Positions 22,396-34,572 of a DNA stretch of 64,000 nucleotides are shown here, in pieces (the first letter of the stretch is position 1; each line of letters opens with the position of its first letter). The position numbers and the translations under genes are program-made. The notes under the pieces are model-generated. The model saw only the letters and a list, made by a program, of their open reading frames with translations. It was not told the origin of the DNA and made no database searches. Origin of the DNA: Ustulina deusta (lineage: Eukaryota > Ascomycota > Sordariomycetes > Xylariales > Xylariaceae); the NCBI GenBank assembly GCA_023159155.1, contig JAJNNX010000008.1:186001-250000 (forward strand). The letters run 5' to 3'.

Positions 22396-23519
22396 ATGAG
22401 TCATCAGCGATACCCTTCCATTGATCCCAAAGAACCACACTCTATCTCCCTCAAAGTCTTACGGTATTGAATCCTCTATTTCTAGTCCTTCGTACTTGAA
22501 TTCTAATTGCTCATACCAACAGACTCTCACGGCCATCTCTTGTTGTACAACAAACCCTCCCTACGCCGCTATCTAATCCACCAGACGATGCCACGCCGAT
22601 TCCAGCCTCTCTCGCCTACAGCGCGAACAGCGGTACAAACCCAGAGCCCTTCCTCTTGACGCCGATTCTGAATCTACCTCCCTCCTTTGGAACCGCCTAC
22701 GTTGGGGAGACATTTAGCTGCACACTATGCGCCAACCATGATATACCACCGAATCCAATTGAGACAGAGTCAGGCACAGTGTCAACCCTGCCTACGCCCG
22801 GTAGCAGACCTGCGCAGCAGGCTAACAAAAAGTTTATCCGCGATGTACGCATCGAGGCAGAAATGAAGACACCCAGCGCGACTACACCACAGCAGATAGT
22901 TTTGCAGCCTACAGATCCACCAGCCACAGGCAAGGGAGGCAATGACGGGAGGCAAGGCAGTGGCACAGACCTCGAACCCAGCCAGTCGCTACAAAAGATT
23001 GTCAACTATGATCTCCACGAGGAGGGGAACCATGTGCTGATCGTCACCGTTAGTTACTACGAGGCTACTGAGACAAGCGGACGCGTGCGTACGTTCCGCA
23101 AGCTATACCAGTTTATCTGCAAGGGGTCGTTGATCGTGCGGACGAAAATCGGCTCACTCCCCTCTCCGGTGGCTGCTAGTGGCTCTGAAGGCATTGGTCG
23201 ACGTTGGGTCATGGAGGCACAACTTGAAAATTGTAGTGAAGATCTCATGCAACTGCAGAGCGTACGATTGCAGCTCGAGCCGGGACTTCGGTATCAGGAC
23301 TGTAACTGGGAGGTGAGCGGTGGGGATAAACCCGTACTTCACCCTGGTGAGGTCGAACAATGCTGTTTCGTCGTCGAGGAGGAACAACGGGACACTGTCG
23401 TTGAGGACCGTGATAGGAGAATCATCTTCGGCGTACTGGATATAGGCTGGCGAAATGAAATGGGAAGTAAGGGCTCTTTGTCTACGGGCAAGCTTGGGAC
23501 ACGCGTTGCTGCTAGATAG
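22396..23519 (+). CDS. TRAPP complex subunit 13 homologue (DUF974)
   Basis: TRAPPC13 is an accessory subunit of the TRAPP tethering complexes acting in Golgi and autophagy-related membrane traffic. Exons 22396-22463 and 22523-23519 give 354 residues; the 59-bp intron starts GTATTG, ends CCAACAG and closes in phase. The family signature is clear: MSHQRYPSIDPKEPHSISLK VLR-LSRPSL at the start, then LTPILNLPPSFGTAYVGETFSC, which begins the DUF974 beta-rich domain. Later conserved parts are VRIEAEMKTPS, LQKIVNYDLHEEGNHVLIVTVSY and the C-terminal DIGWRNEMGSKG. The first exon carries only 22 codons but includes the conserved N-terminus, which decides the start. No signal peptide or membrane span is seen, as expected for a peripheral cytosolic subunit. 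Confidence 0.9.
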
Positions 23520-26500
23520 GGATCATGGGAGCAAGCATTGACCACAGGCTCCAGGGCTAGGCCGTAAATAGCGAGGTAAGTAGAAAGAAATACTCGAAGG
23601 AGTGCTTGAGCATTGATACCCTCATGTCGAATAGATTCTTAACAAGGCACTTTGTCCAAACCATTCAAAGATTTTCCTGTGCCTTGCGTTTTTGAACAAT
23701 AGTTTGGTATCACAAAAATCGCAGCACACGTAGACATCATAGAAAATGAAGGGCCTAGAAGCTAGGGCAATAGACCTTTATAAACGCGTCCTCTGCTATA
23801 TGCGTCTTTGCTCTCCGAGATGCCCGTTTCGAAATTACGTAACCCCTTGCCCGGTCCTTGTCTTCCCGGTTTCCGGCCACTCTATTGTGGTGTTGCGTGG
23901 ATGACGACCAGGTGGTAATCAAAAATCCCAGAGTGCCCAATGCATTGGCGCCAGATACTACTCATTATGCAGATTTTTTTGTGTTGTGTGCGCATTTTAG
24001 GGGCAGTTAGCTCGGTTCGACTCTCAATGCGGGTATCGTGAGTTGAGTATCTGCGTGGATTCCGGCTTGTTTCAAGATGTACAGCACCGAGTGAGTGCAC
24101 CCGGGGCTCTCTACAGTAAGTGGAGTGATCACCACATGGCGTCCGACACCCCGAAGAAGGCGGACGCAAGCAGAGTGATGTGCCAGAAAGCAGTGCTCAC
24201 GCTTGCAGTCATACAGCTTCTGCACCCTCGGCAGGGTTTGGCTGGTTTCACCACATTGTGAAGGTCAACAAACGGGAAGGACATGTCTCCATAGCAAGAT
24301 CAACTATAAACCAATGAGTCAGATGGTAATCGGAAGCTCTGACGAGTTAATCCCGAATGAAACCCACTTCTTCAAGAATGTGATGCCGAGCGCTTGGGCC
24401 TTCTGCGTGCGGAAGGTGGATAGTAAGTATCAGCTCAAATAGAGATATTTTACCTAACCGAGTCTCAAGTATACAAGAACAACTCCATAACGAGGTCCGG
24501 ACTAATGCACATAAGCGGCAGAGCCGAGCGAGCGGTGTAGAGGAAAGCAAGCGGATTCGACCCCGTCGCCGGGCCGCATAGCGAGGAAATGGGGCCGCAG
24601 GGACAAGGTGCTTAACGGGACGGTTTCAAAGAGAAACAAGCGGCGGAAACCCGGAACGTCAAAGGAGTGTGATTGAACTGCAGGTATGCATCCGGAAATA
24701 CGGACTGACGGGGCTGACGCGATGCTGAATAAACTACATGCAGGCTTACTTACTACTTGCCGTCTTAGGTATTCGAATGCGGCGCATATTGATAATAAAA
24801 CTAGGTATATACAGCTCTAGGTATACCCTACGTCATCCACGCCCGCCCGGCTGGTATCTAGCCGAGTAAGAGACCGGGGCACACAACCGGATACTTAGAT
24901 ATGGTGGTAGAGGTAGTATATATCCGTGACACAAGTCTCCGTTTTATGGGTGGACCGTTAGGCTTGGCGGACGGCGTGACTACGGGTTGAATTACGTACA
25001 GACTGTCTGGTGAGTATGTAACATCATTTGCGTGTTCGTTGCTATAAAGCTAAAAAGTTTTCTGTGCCTGGTGAGAGAGGTACATTCTGACTAATCCCAT
25101 CCCTTTGCGAGTCTAGCCTAGGACGTGTATACTACCTACCTATCTCTGCCAATTGTGATTTAAAAATGTAAGACCGACGCTGTCTGGATACGAGCCCAAA
25201 TGTTGAACCGCAGGGTTTAGATCTATTTCCGAAGCAACTGAGTAGGCATCTCGTGATGCGATTTTACGGACGTAGCATATCGTTGTTTCACCCTAGGTAC
25301 AGGAACATAGTACAGTATACTACATCCAGTAATGGTGTAAAGGGGGGCAGGGTCTGGTTTATCTACACTTGAAAATGTCCTGTACAGAGAAGCTCGTCTT
25401 CTATTTCTCGTAAAGAACGCGTCAACATGGGTAGGGCATCTGTTTGGCCATATGGAAGAAAAATAATTTGGTCGGGAATAGTGGTTTGGGTGCTTAGTGT
25501 ACAGTCCCACGTGTACGAGGTTCAACATACCTAGGTATACCTACACGTATTTTCAGAGAACGCGCTTTTCGGGTACCGGTAGCTCGATCTATATTAGGCA
25601 CGTTCTAACTGTAATGGTACCCAAGATGCGGCAGGGAAGTAATAGTTTCGAGTCCAGACCCAGCATGCTTTACCAACGGCGTGGATAGCACGATTCATGA
25701 TAGGGCACGGATATTTTTATGACCCAGAGCTATATCGTCATTGGTAAGAACGCGTTCTTACGCGTAAAGAGCCTTCCATTTATTTCCGATGCCTTTTTTC
25801 GCGTAGAGTGTAGAAAAGGTTTTTGTTTCACCCGGGCTTCCCTGTCCAGATGGGAGGGGAAGGAGAGCGTTGTCGCGTCAGGAACCCAGGAACCAGGCAC
25901 ACAGGACCCCCTAGTGGAAGTAATATGGGAGCGAAGACAGCGTGTCATAGTTAAGTGCCAACCACGAAACCCTTTCCGGTCCACCAGGTTCCAAGGCGAG
26001 CCTGTATTAGGCCGGGGCGGAATTGCGGGAAAATAATTTAAGGCAACGACAAGGATGGTCCCTTTGTAGGACCCCGCGAGTAGCATTGACACTACGTAAG
26101 AACCTACTCTCTTGTGCTGAATATGCGCCTGGTAATTAAAGTAGCCACAAGGTAGGGTAGCGAAGGAATCCGGTTCGATGCAAAGCAAGCTGTTTGTTGA
26201 TCGCGCAGAGGATCGTGGACAACTTCTGCGACTTGTCACTAGGTACGTAGCTACGATCACATGCCAACCCTCCTCCTACTAGTAGATTGGTACCTAGTAT
26301 CAGCTGATCATTTTGAAATGTTCAGTGGGCATGTCTTTGTTTCGGCTGCACATCTCATTTTAGGTTGATGAATGACGTCGATGTGTGTTACTTAATCAGA
26401 TATATTGGTGGTTTTTCGGCGAAAGGAACCTGTGATCCCTCAATATGACACCAACTTGTACAATTCCGTCTTGGCAGCTAAGCCGTTCGGTTGCAATGGG

Positions 26501-27156
26501 GTAATACTTAGTGTACTACATAGTAGATAGCTGAAGAGTCGAGCTACTATCCGTATGAGTAGAGGTAGTAGGAGGTAGTTTTGGTAAGAATTTGATGACC
26601 TGCAGTAGTCGGATTCCGCAACGACCCCGTCGCCGAGAGGAGCTGGTTCGTCGAGCCACGCGGCTCGGAAGAAGGCGGCGTGGCGAGGGTCCCTCAATAT
26701 ATCCATCCAAGTAGTACAGAACCAATGCTTACAAAATTTATCGGTTCTTCTTAGCGATAACTGACAACTGACAGGTCTTTATCGCGATGGTGGTATTTGC
26801 ACACGCAAATTCAGGCGAGAATAAGTCGTGCCTTCGTACTATTGGCTGCTCTTCGCGTGCTTTGGCGTATCGTAATCCTGCGATAGAAGGGGCAACAAGA
26901 GAGACTACTGGATGCATGGCCGCTTGGGTTTAGTGGGCACTATGTACGTTAGGTGCCAAGGAAAGTGCATGTGCATCACAGTTTGCTGTATTTCCTACTT
27001 GGGCAACAAGCACAAGGACCCTCAGAGATAGGTTTTTACCACCCCAAATCGGAATGGGCCTCGCACCTGAGGCATGCTGCTTTTAGCATGAGCTCTGCCT
27101 GAGCCCGGGGTAGTAGTAACCTGTGTGGAAACCCTTTCGGAGAGCCCCTGCGCAAG

Positions 27157-27176
27157 ACGTCGGTTCGATTCCGACC
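27157..27176 (+). other. tRNA-like T-arm (perfect B box) without a full tRNA
   Basis: GTCGGTTCGATTCCGAC forms a perfect 5-bp T stem and loop and contains the pol III B-box GGTTCGATTCC. The seven bases after it (CAGAAGA) have no matching 5' acceptor strand in the preceding 150 bases, and no good A box or anticodon arm is seen. It is best read as a tRNA fragment or the relic of a tRNA-derived SINE, not a working tRNA. Confidence 0.35.
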
Positions 27177-29299
27177 AGAAGAGATTTATATTTTCTTACC
27201 AACACCAACACTTGAATTGAAGCGCTGTAGCACTTTGATTTATAACATATCACAATGGACCAAGCTTCGCTTTCTATTTATAAAGACAAATTGCCTGGCA
27301 CTACACGGTTTTATATGTTTAAAGGTTACTTGCGTCCTGACGCAGCAAAAGTGTCCCAGGTATGATAAACTTAGGCCCTGAGGGTAGGCTGATAGGCAGG
27401 GAAAAAACTACCTAGGTGATAGTTGTATTATATCTTGTATTATATCTTTTGGCTGGCACATAATTGTTGCTGGAACTTGAACGTACATAAGTTGTAACTA
27501 ATACCTACTAGTAGTACCTTAACTTCGTAGCTTAGAGTGTTTCAAAGTAGGATGTGGTTATTTGTGCTGCAAGTTACATATGGGTTTGCCTCTAGCATAA
27601 GCACCAAACCGTTTAAACTTCAACTTGAAATTTCAACTTGGATGGAACCTTCAGCGACCCTTCAACCAATTCATCCTATTATGCATAAATGTTATAAATC
27701 CTCGCTAGCACTTCCAGTGCAGTCACGTGCCAAAGCATAAGGTAAGCCGAGCCTGAGCAAAAGCGGCGCGTACGCCAATCCCAATTAGTCGAGCGCTACA
27801 AAGAGTAGTAAAACCTACTAGTAGAACGCCGTTTGTGAAACCTGGATTGCCGATTCGAGCTGGGTATCTGCAGTGATGTGGCTGTCTCCCTCGTGTGAAT
27901 GGCGACCGTTATCGAGCTTCGTTGGGTGGAATCGGTGGTGCTCGGGTCAGGTACGGTGCATATCGCGTGCCTACATGCTATGCGACGGCTACCAGTGGCA
28001 TCCAAGACACGTCGCTGGCCACACCCTGCTTCGGATGGAGCTTTGGTGCACTAGGATGACTTGGTAATGCGACAGAAAGCATACCGACATCATTAGCAAC
28101 AACCTTCGGATGAAAAAGGAGCTTCAGCACTGTAGGCGGTGCTTCGGTGACCTGAGCTGCCCACTATTGTGGTGTGCACAACGCTGGATACTGTAATACT
28201 CTGTGGAGACAAACCAGGCTGGCGTGTTGGCGAAAAGGAGACCAACCCGGTCAGTCCTTTCCGAAAGCTTTGCATCTCGCAGTGCGAGTCGGCATTCGTG
28301 AGGCGACCCACGACCTGCGATCTGGACTCGATGGCGAGCTTGTCAAGATTTTAACCCATTTGTGCCTCACCGCCATCGCCAGCAAACCCCATCGACTGTG
28401 GGATTTGCAAGTGCGCCCGCACGATACGACATTGGCGTCCTAGGTGGCTCCAATACGAACCGATATTCCCACAGGGAGGAAGGGGGATGGATCAATGACC
28501 CATGAATAGGTGCATAGGCGGGCTGCCCTGGCTAAGATCAGGAATCACACACTACCCACTAACCTAAATAATGGATAAGTTGTGGACGAGCCCTTGCATC
28601 CTCCGCTTCCGATACTACTGCAGTATACGCAGTATACTAATACCTAGACTAATCGAAATGGTATAAAGAAAGCTGTGAGTCGAACAACTAGCTGTCATTT
28701 GGGCCTTTCCATGACCTACTTATATGTAGTCTATTTTTATTAGTTTATTATTCATGTAATTTTTTTTAAATAAATTTCTCTGCGAAATGACTTCTCATGA
28801 ACAAGAAACCAGAGAGAATCGTTTTACCACAAGCGCCCTTGACGGCGGCCAGGGTTTCAATCACCCGCTTAGGAATTAGCGTTGTGTAGTGCAAATAGCA
28901 GACAAGCCTCGACATGGGTGTCGAATCCGTCCATGAAGTGAGGTGGAGAGTGGGGGTGATGTTTGTTTGCACCCCTGCGTTTCATACAGTGAATCGTAGC
29001 CGTGGAGGGGAATATACGGCATCTACACTATCCCGATTGCCTACAGATAATGGTCCGCTTTATTCATGATGGGGCGATTGAACTGTGAAGACTTTGTCGA
29101 ACAGGCGCCTTACTGTAATGACATGGAAGTAGCAGATGTTGATGCCTTGCCGAGGGACCAAGTCAACCAAAAAGGGTATATCCCGAAGAGGTGTAGATCG
29201 GTACCTTGTACTGTACATAAAGGGATGGTGGAGAGAGAAACGAAGCTTGGCGACTTGGAAGCCTCAACTCAAGGCGAAAGATCTGCAGGAGCAGATGTA

Positions 29300-29790
29300 T
29301 ACTGTAGATGGGTGCCCAGGTAGGTAGTATACGTACCTCAGGATTTCCTTATACGGCACGTAGGGTAGGTAGTGTAGCATGTTACCTGCTGTAAGTGAGG
29401 GGCAGGGAGGGCATTTCTCCAAGTTGCTATGATAGCATGTGAACAGACGCTTGGGATACCCAGGTAGGTGTACCTACCTTAGTAGGTACCTATATTCTGC
29501 ACTAAATTGAAGTCAACTGATACATGGGGCTAATTCCAAGTTATGTACCTAGGCAGGCTACCTGCTCACCCAAGGTAGGTAGGTCAATCCACTATCGACG
29601 TGTTAGAAATTGTAGTTATGACTTGTTATTAGCTAAAACGTCAAACTCGACGCGTCTTGATGTATATATTAGGTATTATTTGTGGCATGCGTCACAACCA
29701 CGGCTGGGTACAAAGTACACTGCCTAGGGAGGTAGTTCTACCAGGACCAGGTGCCTACCTACCTAGGCCTAGGGGGGGTGCGCCTATTAT
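29300..29790. repeat. Cluster of TAGGTAGG/CCTACCTA palindromic repeats
   Basis: Many copies of GGTAGGTAG, GGTACCTA and CCTACCTACCTAGG lie within 500 bp (for example 29310-29330, 29360-29372, 29460-29495, 29570-29582, 29751-29770). Such elements are scattered through intergenic DNA of many Sordariomycetes. They are self-complementary and could form short hairpins. I see no coding capacity, terminal repeats or target-site duplication. Confidence 0.6.
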
Positions 29791-31042
29791 GCATGAACCC
29801 CTCCCCCCAGTCTATCAACAACCAACCATTGAAAATCCTCTACTGACACTACCTACACTATTCTTTCGATCTCTACCCCCATGGTCTTCGCATTGGTCTT
29901 GGTCTTGGGCAGACCCGTCCTGGCGTTTTCTCGCTCTCTTGCCTTGCCAGCATTCTGCTTGTTTCCCCCTATTTCTTTCTCTAGGTTGTGAGCAGACAGG
30001 AGGGAGGAATAATTAGTTGATTTCGAGAGGCGAATTGGTTGTTTATTAGCCCGAGATTTGTTCGTCTGAATTCAACCCAACCCACTCTTACTCCCCGTCC
30101 CCCGTTCCACCTCGTCCCATCTCGAGCGGCGACGGTAGCAGCGATAGTGGTATCATTGCCCGTTGTCGTCCTCGTTCCGTACCCCCATCCGATCGAATAA
30201 AACGGCCGCAGAACGCCCTGCATGTGCGACCGGCGCACTGCATGTCCATCTAAGTCGCAGCACACCACACTGCAGCACATACCGTGTCTCGCTGCCATCG
30301 CGCATCGAAACACGAATACACCCGTACAATCAATTTACACCCACACCAGCCATTGGGAACAACAGGGCCTGGTCTAATTCGAGTGCATTGGTCACACATC
30401 AACAATACATTGGCTCGCCCATTCGCATCGCCTCTTTTTCCCCGGTGCGAAATCAGAGAACAGAATCTCCAAGCCAACTGCACTATTAATCCTGGCTGTC
30501 TTTGCCCCGAGAAGAAAATAAAACCTAGATGCCGATAATCAACCACATCTCCGGCAGCCGACTCATTGTGTAGCATCATATTCTTAGGACAGAGCTCTCG
30601 AGACCTGAGTCGGGTCATAAATCGACCTCCTTGGCTTATATTCACGATCCACCCTCTGTGTTGTCGAGTTATCGGTATTTCCCTACCCCAGAGAACACCC
30701 TGCCCCAGTCAGTTCTGCGGGAGTCTTGGCCGGAAAATTAGTGATATCAGGTTCACTGCCAGGACTACTACCTTGTACACTCACCATCGGTGAGCTCGGT
30801 AAAACACGAAATCGGCTAGACACCTGAGTCGACATTGCCAATCTGAACAGGCACACAAAGAGCTTACACGGTTATCTCATCTAATGCACACCCACGGCTG
30901 GCGAAGGTGAAGGGGTATCAGGAAGCTGCTGGTATAATTGGAGTAGTACTCTTTTGACGGCTTCTTTTCGACTTGCCCAGGTCGCCCATTACCCCATCCC
31001 CTACCTCTAAAACCCACCGGTGAGGACTGCCACGGGGCTGCA

Positions 31043-31072
31043 ATGTCATGGAGAGCTCCTCGGCGCCGCTAG
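31043..31072 (+). promoter_or_regulatory. Short uORF overlapping the DENN gene start
   Basis: An ATG five bases upstream of the chosen start opens a nine-codon frame that ends in TAG inside the main coding region. Ribosomes starting there would miss the DENN start, so it could lower translation. Whether it is used depends on the leader and on which ATG has the better context. Confidence 0.4.
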
Positions 31073-34000
31073 CCGACTATTTCTGGATCGCAGGCATTGA
31101 GTCCGTGTCCTATAACGATGCCCCTGTCCCTGCGACCCCTAATCAACTAGACACCACCATTGCTGAGGATGGCGAACCAGATGACCAGTCCGATTCTCAG
31201 GCACAGCCGCTTGGCCGCAAGCGTACTGCTCGCCATTCTCGTCAAAGTTCGAACAACCGACTTTCCAGAGCTTCTATCTCAAACTCGATCCATACACTAG
31301 AGGAACTCGATGGTAATACAAGAAGTAATCGAAGCAGTGCTACTATTAGACCTAACCCACCTCCGGGGGGACTTGAGGTCCAGGATGGGTCTCTGATAGA
31401 TTTCGACTTCGACAAAGCTCTTGTCAAATTTGCCGCGGAACGGGAGAACTTCTTAGAAGACTTGAGTTTCTCTGCCGGTGCGAAAACGCAGACTAGACCA
31501 CCGATGGTGAATCCACGGGCCGAGCGGATCAAAGCAGACGAGAACGCTAATGGTAGATTAAGCCCTCTAAAAAGCATTAGAGGCAGTATTCGAGGGAGCA
31601 TACGGCGCAAAATTAGCTTTAGAGACATGAACAGCTCAAGGAAGCAACCGGCTGCTCCCAGACCTGGTATGGACCCATTTAAGGATCGTGTAGCAGGACT
31701 TCCTGCGGAACTCCTCAACCACGATTGCAAGAAATAGCTCGCGTTCTATACTGACATCTACAAATTAGCTTCAGTCCGGACAACGAAACGACTCAGCAAC
31801 TACAACTCGGTTATTCCACCCCCTCAACCCCTCAACCTCGACCCCGACATGCATCCCCTCAAACGGCGCTTCGAACCCGAGTTACTCGATAGGTATCCGC
31901 CTCGCGACGCTAAAGAAGATCCTGGCAGGAGAGGTAGATTTCCGGATTATGTACCAATGTTCGCGTTTCCCAATGACATTCAGATAGTGTCATCCGATGA
32001 GCGTCCAAGGTCAACATGGCATGGATTTACGATGACATCGGGCGATAATTCTAAGATTTATGGTGTAACGGTCATTGTATGGATGGCGCTTACGACGGAT
32101 GTCGCTGAGGAAATTGAGAAGAGGTGCGAACGCTGGAGGCAGAGTCATATGAGTGAGGAAGAACGGGAACTTGCTGGCAGCCTAGGGGCGAGACTAGCTG
32201 CTGAACGGGCACATCTGTCGCAACTCCTTGCTAAGCTACCAACCGTACCCTCCGGATCATCAGCTCGTGAGACACTGGATGAACAAATCAGTGCTGTCGA
32301 AGAGAAAATCAGCCTGATGGCGGAGATGCTTCGGCCCCTTAGGCATGGGGCCGCGTCAAAGATCGATGGGCTTACCGCGGGGGAAAGTGGACTTTGGACT
32401 CCTCGTGCGTTTGGCATTCTTGGGCGCGATGCGACTAGAGCGGGATTCTGGAAAGATTGGCTCCGAGCTGTTGTCGTGCCTATGACCGACGGCGGTATCC
32501 TACGGGTCCCTGCCAGCTCCCCAAGAGTAGGGCGATGGCAGCCATTAGAACGCTACGTGGTTAACTTGTGTACTGAAGCGTTCAGTCCTCTCAGTTCCAA
32601 AACGCAGGTTGAGATTGGCGTGCGAGAGCTTCGGCTCTATGCTCGGGCTGAAGCGGTTAATGAGCTTCCCGGCTCCCGTAACACGGACTTGTACGCACTC
32701 TTCAGGTCTTTGTCTCTGGAAAATATTGTTACTCTCTTCGAGTACGCGATGTCTGAATCTCGAATAATCCTGCTTTCTTCTCACACTTCTATGCTCCATC
32801 TGGCGTCGCATGCCTTGGCCTGCCTTTTGTACCCCCTCACTTGGGCTAGCATTTTTATCCCGGTACTACCTGCGCGGTTATTGTCAGCTCTAGACGCCCC
32901 ATGTCCCTACATTGTCGGTATTGAGCGGCGTTACGATAATATAGAACTTCCGGACGATGACTATGTTCTTGTTGACCTCGACAAAGATACCATCGATTCG
33001 ACTTCCCAGCCAGTTCGTCTTCCCAAGCAAATTCGACGTAAACTGCTCTCATTGCTACAACTTGCTGCCCCGCATGCCATCCGATGTGGTGTCACCTCCG
33101 GGCCGCCACCATATGCTATTGAATCCTTCCCTTATGACGCCTTCTCCGCTGAAAACGGCTCATTGTTTCACGAGAGGGCGCAACCAAGTACTTTTGCGAA
33201 GTGGGTTGCTCAGAGCTCAACTTCTTTTGGTGAACCTGAGCCGAAAGAAACGATGAGGGTGCCTGTTTTCAATGCTTTTGCTAGTGCAAAGCCAGGAGCC
33301 GCCGATCGTCCGACGACCAGCAAATCAAACAAGACCAGCCCTCCGTCTTCAGTCTCCCCTGTCTCCATCAACTTCCCACCCGTGCCCTCGACCCCAATAT
33401 CAAAAAGTGATTCTGGCTTTGCTCTCTCGGCGACATTACGCGAGAAGAGATCCGGTCATTTCGATGAAAGGGGCCGTCGTAGCTCCTCCTTTGGACAGGC
33501 ACCTTACCATCGGCCTCATGCCCCGTTTCTAAACGGACACCAGGCTAATCTATCGATTTCCGCCATCTCCATTGATTCTCAGTCATCTTATGGCGGATTT
33601 GGTGGCTATGCTCCATCAACCTATGCACAGTCCACTCTCGCCGCATCCACCATTATGCCAAATATGCTTGTACAGCCAGTACGTAATACAGAGACGACGG
33701 TATGGGTCGAGGGTCATTGTTTCAATTTAAGCACAAACGACTTTGGTGTTACCTGTACCATATGTGACGAACGTTCTGAAGAGGACGGATGCTACAGATG
33801 CTCGGGATGCGGTGCCATCTCACACGGTCGCTGTCTCGGCTGCGTCAGCCTGGTGTGCCCGGTAGCATTCAATACTGACAAGATACGGGCCGCTTTCGTG
33901 CGTTGCCAGGCAAGCTTGCTCTACACATACCGAAAACATCTAGGTCGACCATCAAAAGAGCAGAAAAGCAACGCTCAGTTGTATGCTTTTGATATGAATG

Positions 34001-34572
34001 GGTTCATCAAGAGTTTACCCTACGATCAGCAAGAGTATGCGACAATGATGAAGGATACTCAAGGTATGCAGCTAGACCTCAATCTTCATTGCTACGGATC
34101 CTAACAAGTTCTAGCTTTCAACGAATTCATTCACTCACGAGAGACACAACCACCAACGAAGCCGGAAATCCGTCTTTTTGACGAAGTCATCCTAGCTAAG
34201 AAGGCTCGTGGCAAAACTGGTCTCACCTCAGGACTGTCACGTCTTTCTACGATCCGAGCATCTCACGGCGTTTCAAGTGGCTTACCATCCAAGCCCAACA
34301 AGTTGCCATCTTACCTTACGGATAACTCGGATCACCTCTGGCGCACTGCTTCCGTGCCCATGCCAAATGCCAAGTTCCCAGGTGAATATCGAGCTGTCAT
34401 AACAAGGATTCCAGCTAGATTGGACCCTGCCTTGATGAAGGAGCCTCGCGCTATACAAGGCGTGCCGCGCCCCGAACAGCGTAAAAAGGGAGTGTTGAGA
34501 AAGCAGGTTCCCAGTATGATGGGGATACCAACGCTTTCTCTCCCTGTTCCTCCCACCAAAAAAGAGTCGTGA
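31048..34572 (+). CDS. DENN-domain protein with a C-terminal zinc-finger-like region
   Basis: DENN proteins are usually GDP-GTP exchange factors for Rab GTPases in membrane traffic. Exon 1 starts at 31048; exon 2 is 31769-34063; exon 3 is 34115-34572. Intron 2 (34064-34114, GTATGC..CTAAC..CTAG) is clear. Two donors keep the frame for intron 1: a GC-AG donor GCAAGA at 31727 (42-bp intron, 1143 residues) or GTGTAG at 31688 (81-bp intron, 1130 residues). The N-terminal 240 residues are Ser/Arg-rich and look disordered. The uDENN segment begins about DMHPLKRRFEPELLDRYPP, the cDENN core includes ENIVTLFEYAMSESRIILLS and the dDENN part follows. After a Ser/Pro-rich linker comes a Cys-rich C1-like cluster (CTIC, CYRCSGCG, HGRCLGCVSLVC). 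The Rab target cannot be told from sequence. Confidence 0.88.

Larger units (their letters stand above)
23520..31047. other. 7.5-kb gene-poor region
   Basis: Between TRAPPC13 and the DENN gene I find no coding region I can defend. Open frames are short, overlap on both strands and lack families or splice logic. Visible content: palindromic TAGGTAGG/CCTACCTA elements (22.1, 25.5, 26.2, 29.3-29.8 kb), an isolated T-arm-like sequence near 27160, a GC-richer patch at about 27.85-28.45 kb that might be a decayed gene or element, and in the last kilobase the pyrimidine-rich promoter and leader of the DENN gene. Confidence 0.5.

Noticed and set aside
24540..24575. Possible tRNA T-arm (CGGATTCGACCCCGTCGCC) on the minus strand
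   Set aside because: The B box deviates from consensus and no cloverleaf can be drawn; a similar string at about 26610-26640 is also not a tRNA.
25730..26260. 176-codon minus-strand frame in the gene-poor block
   Set aside because: Unusual composition, overlapped by a plus-strand frame, no family and no splice logic.
27840..28450. GC-richer patch with several frames on both strands
   Set aside because: Could be a decayed gene or element, but no frame shows a recognisable domain and no repeats or termini were found.
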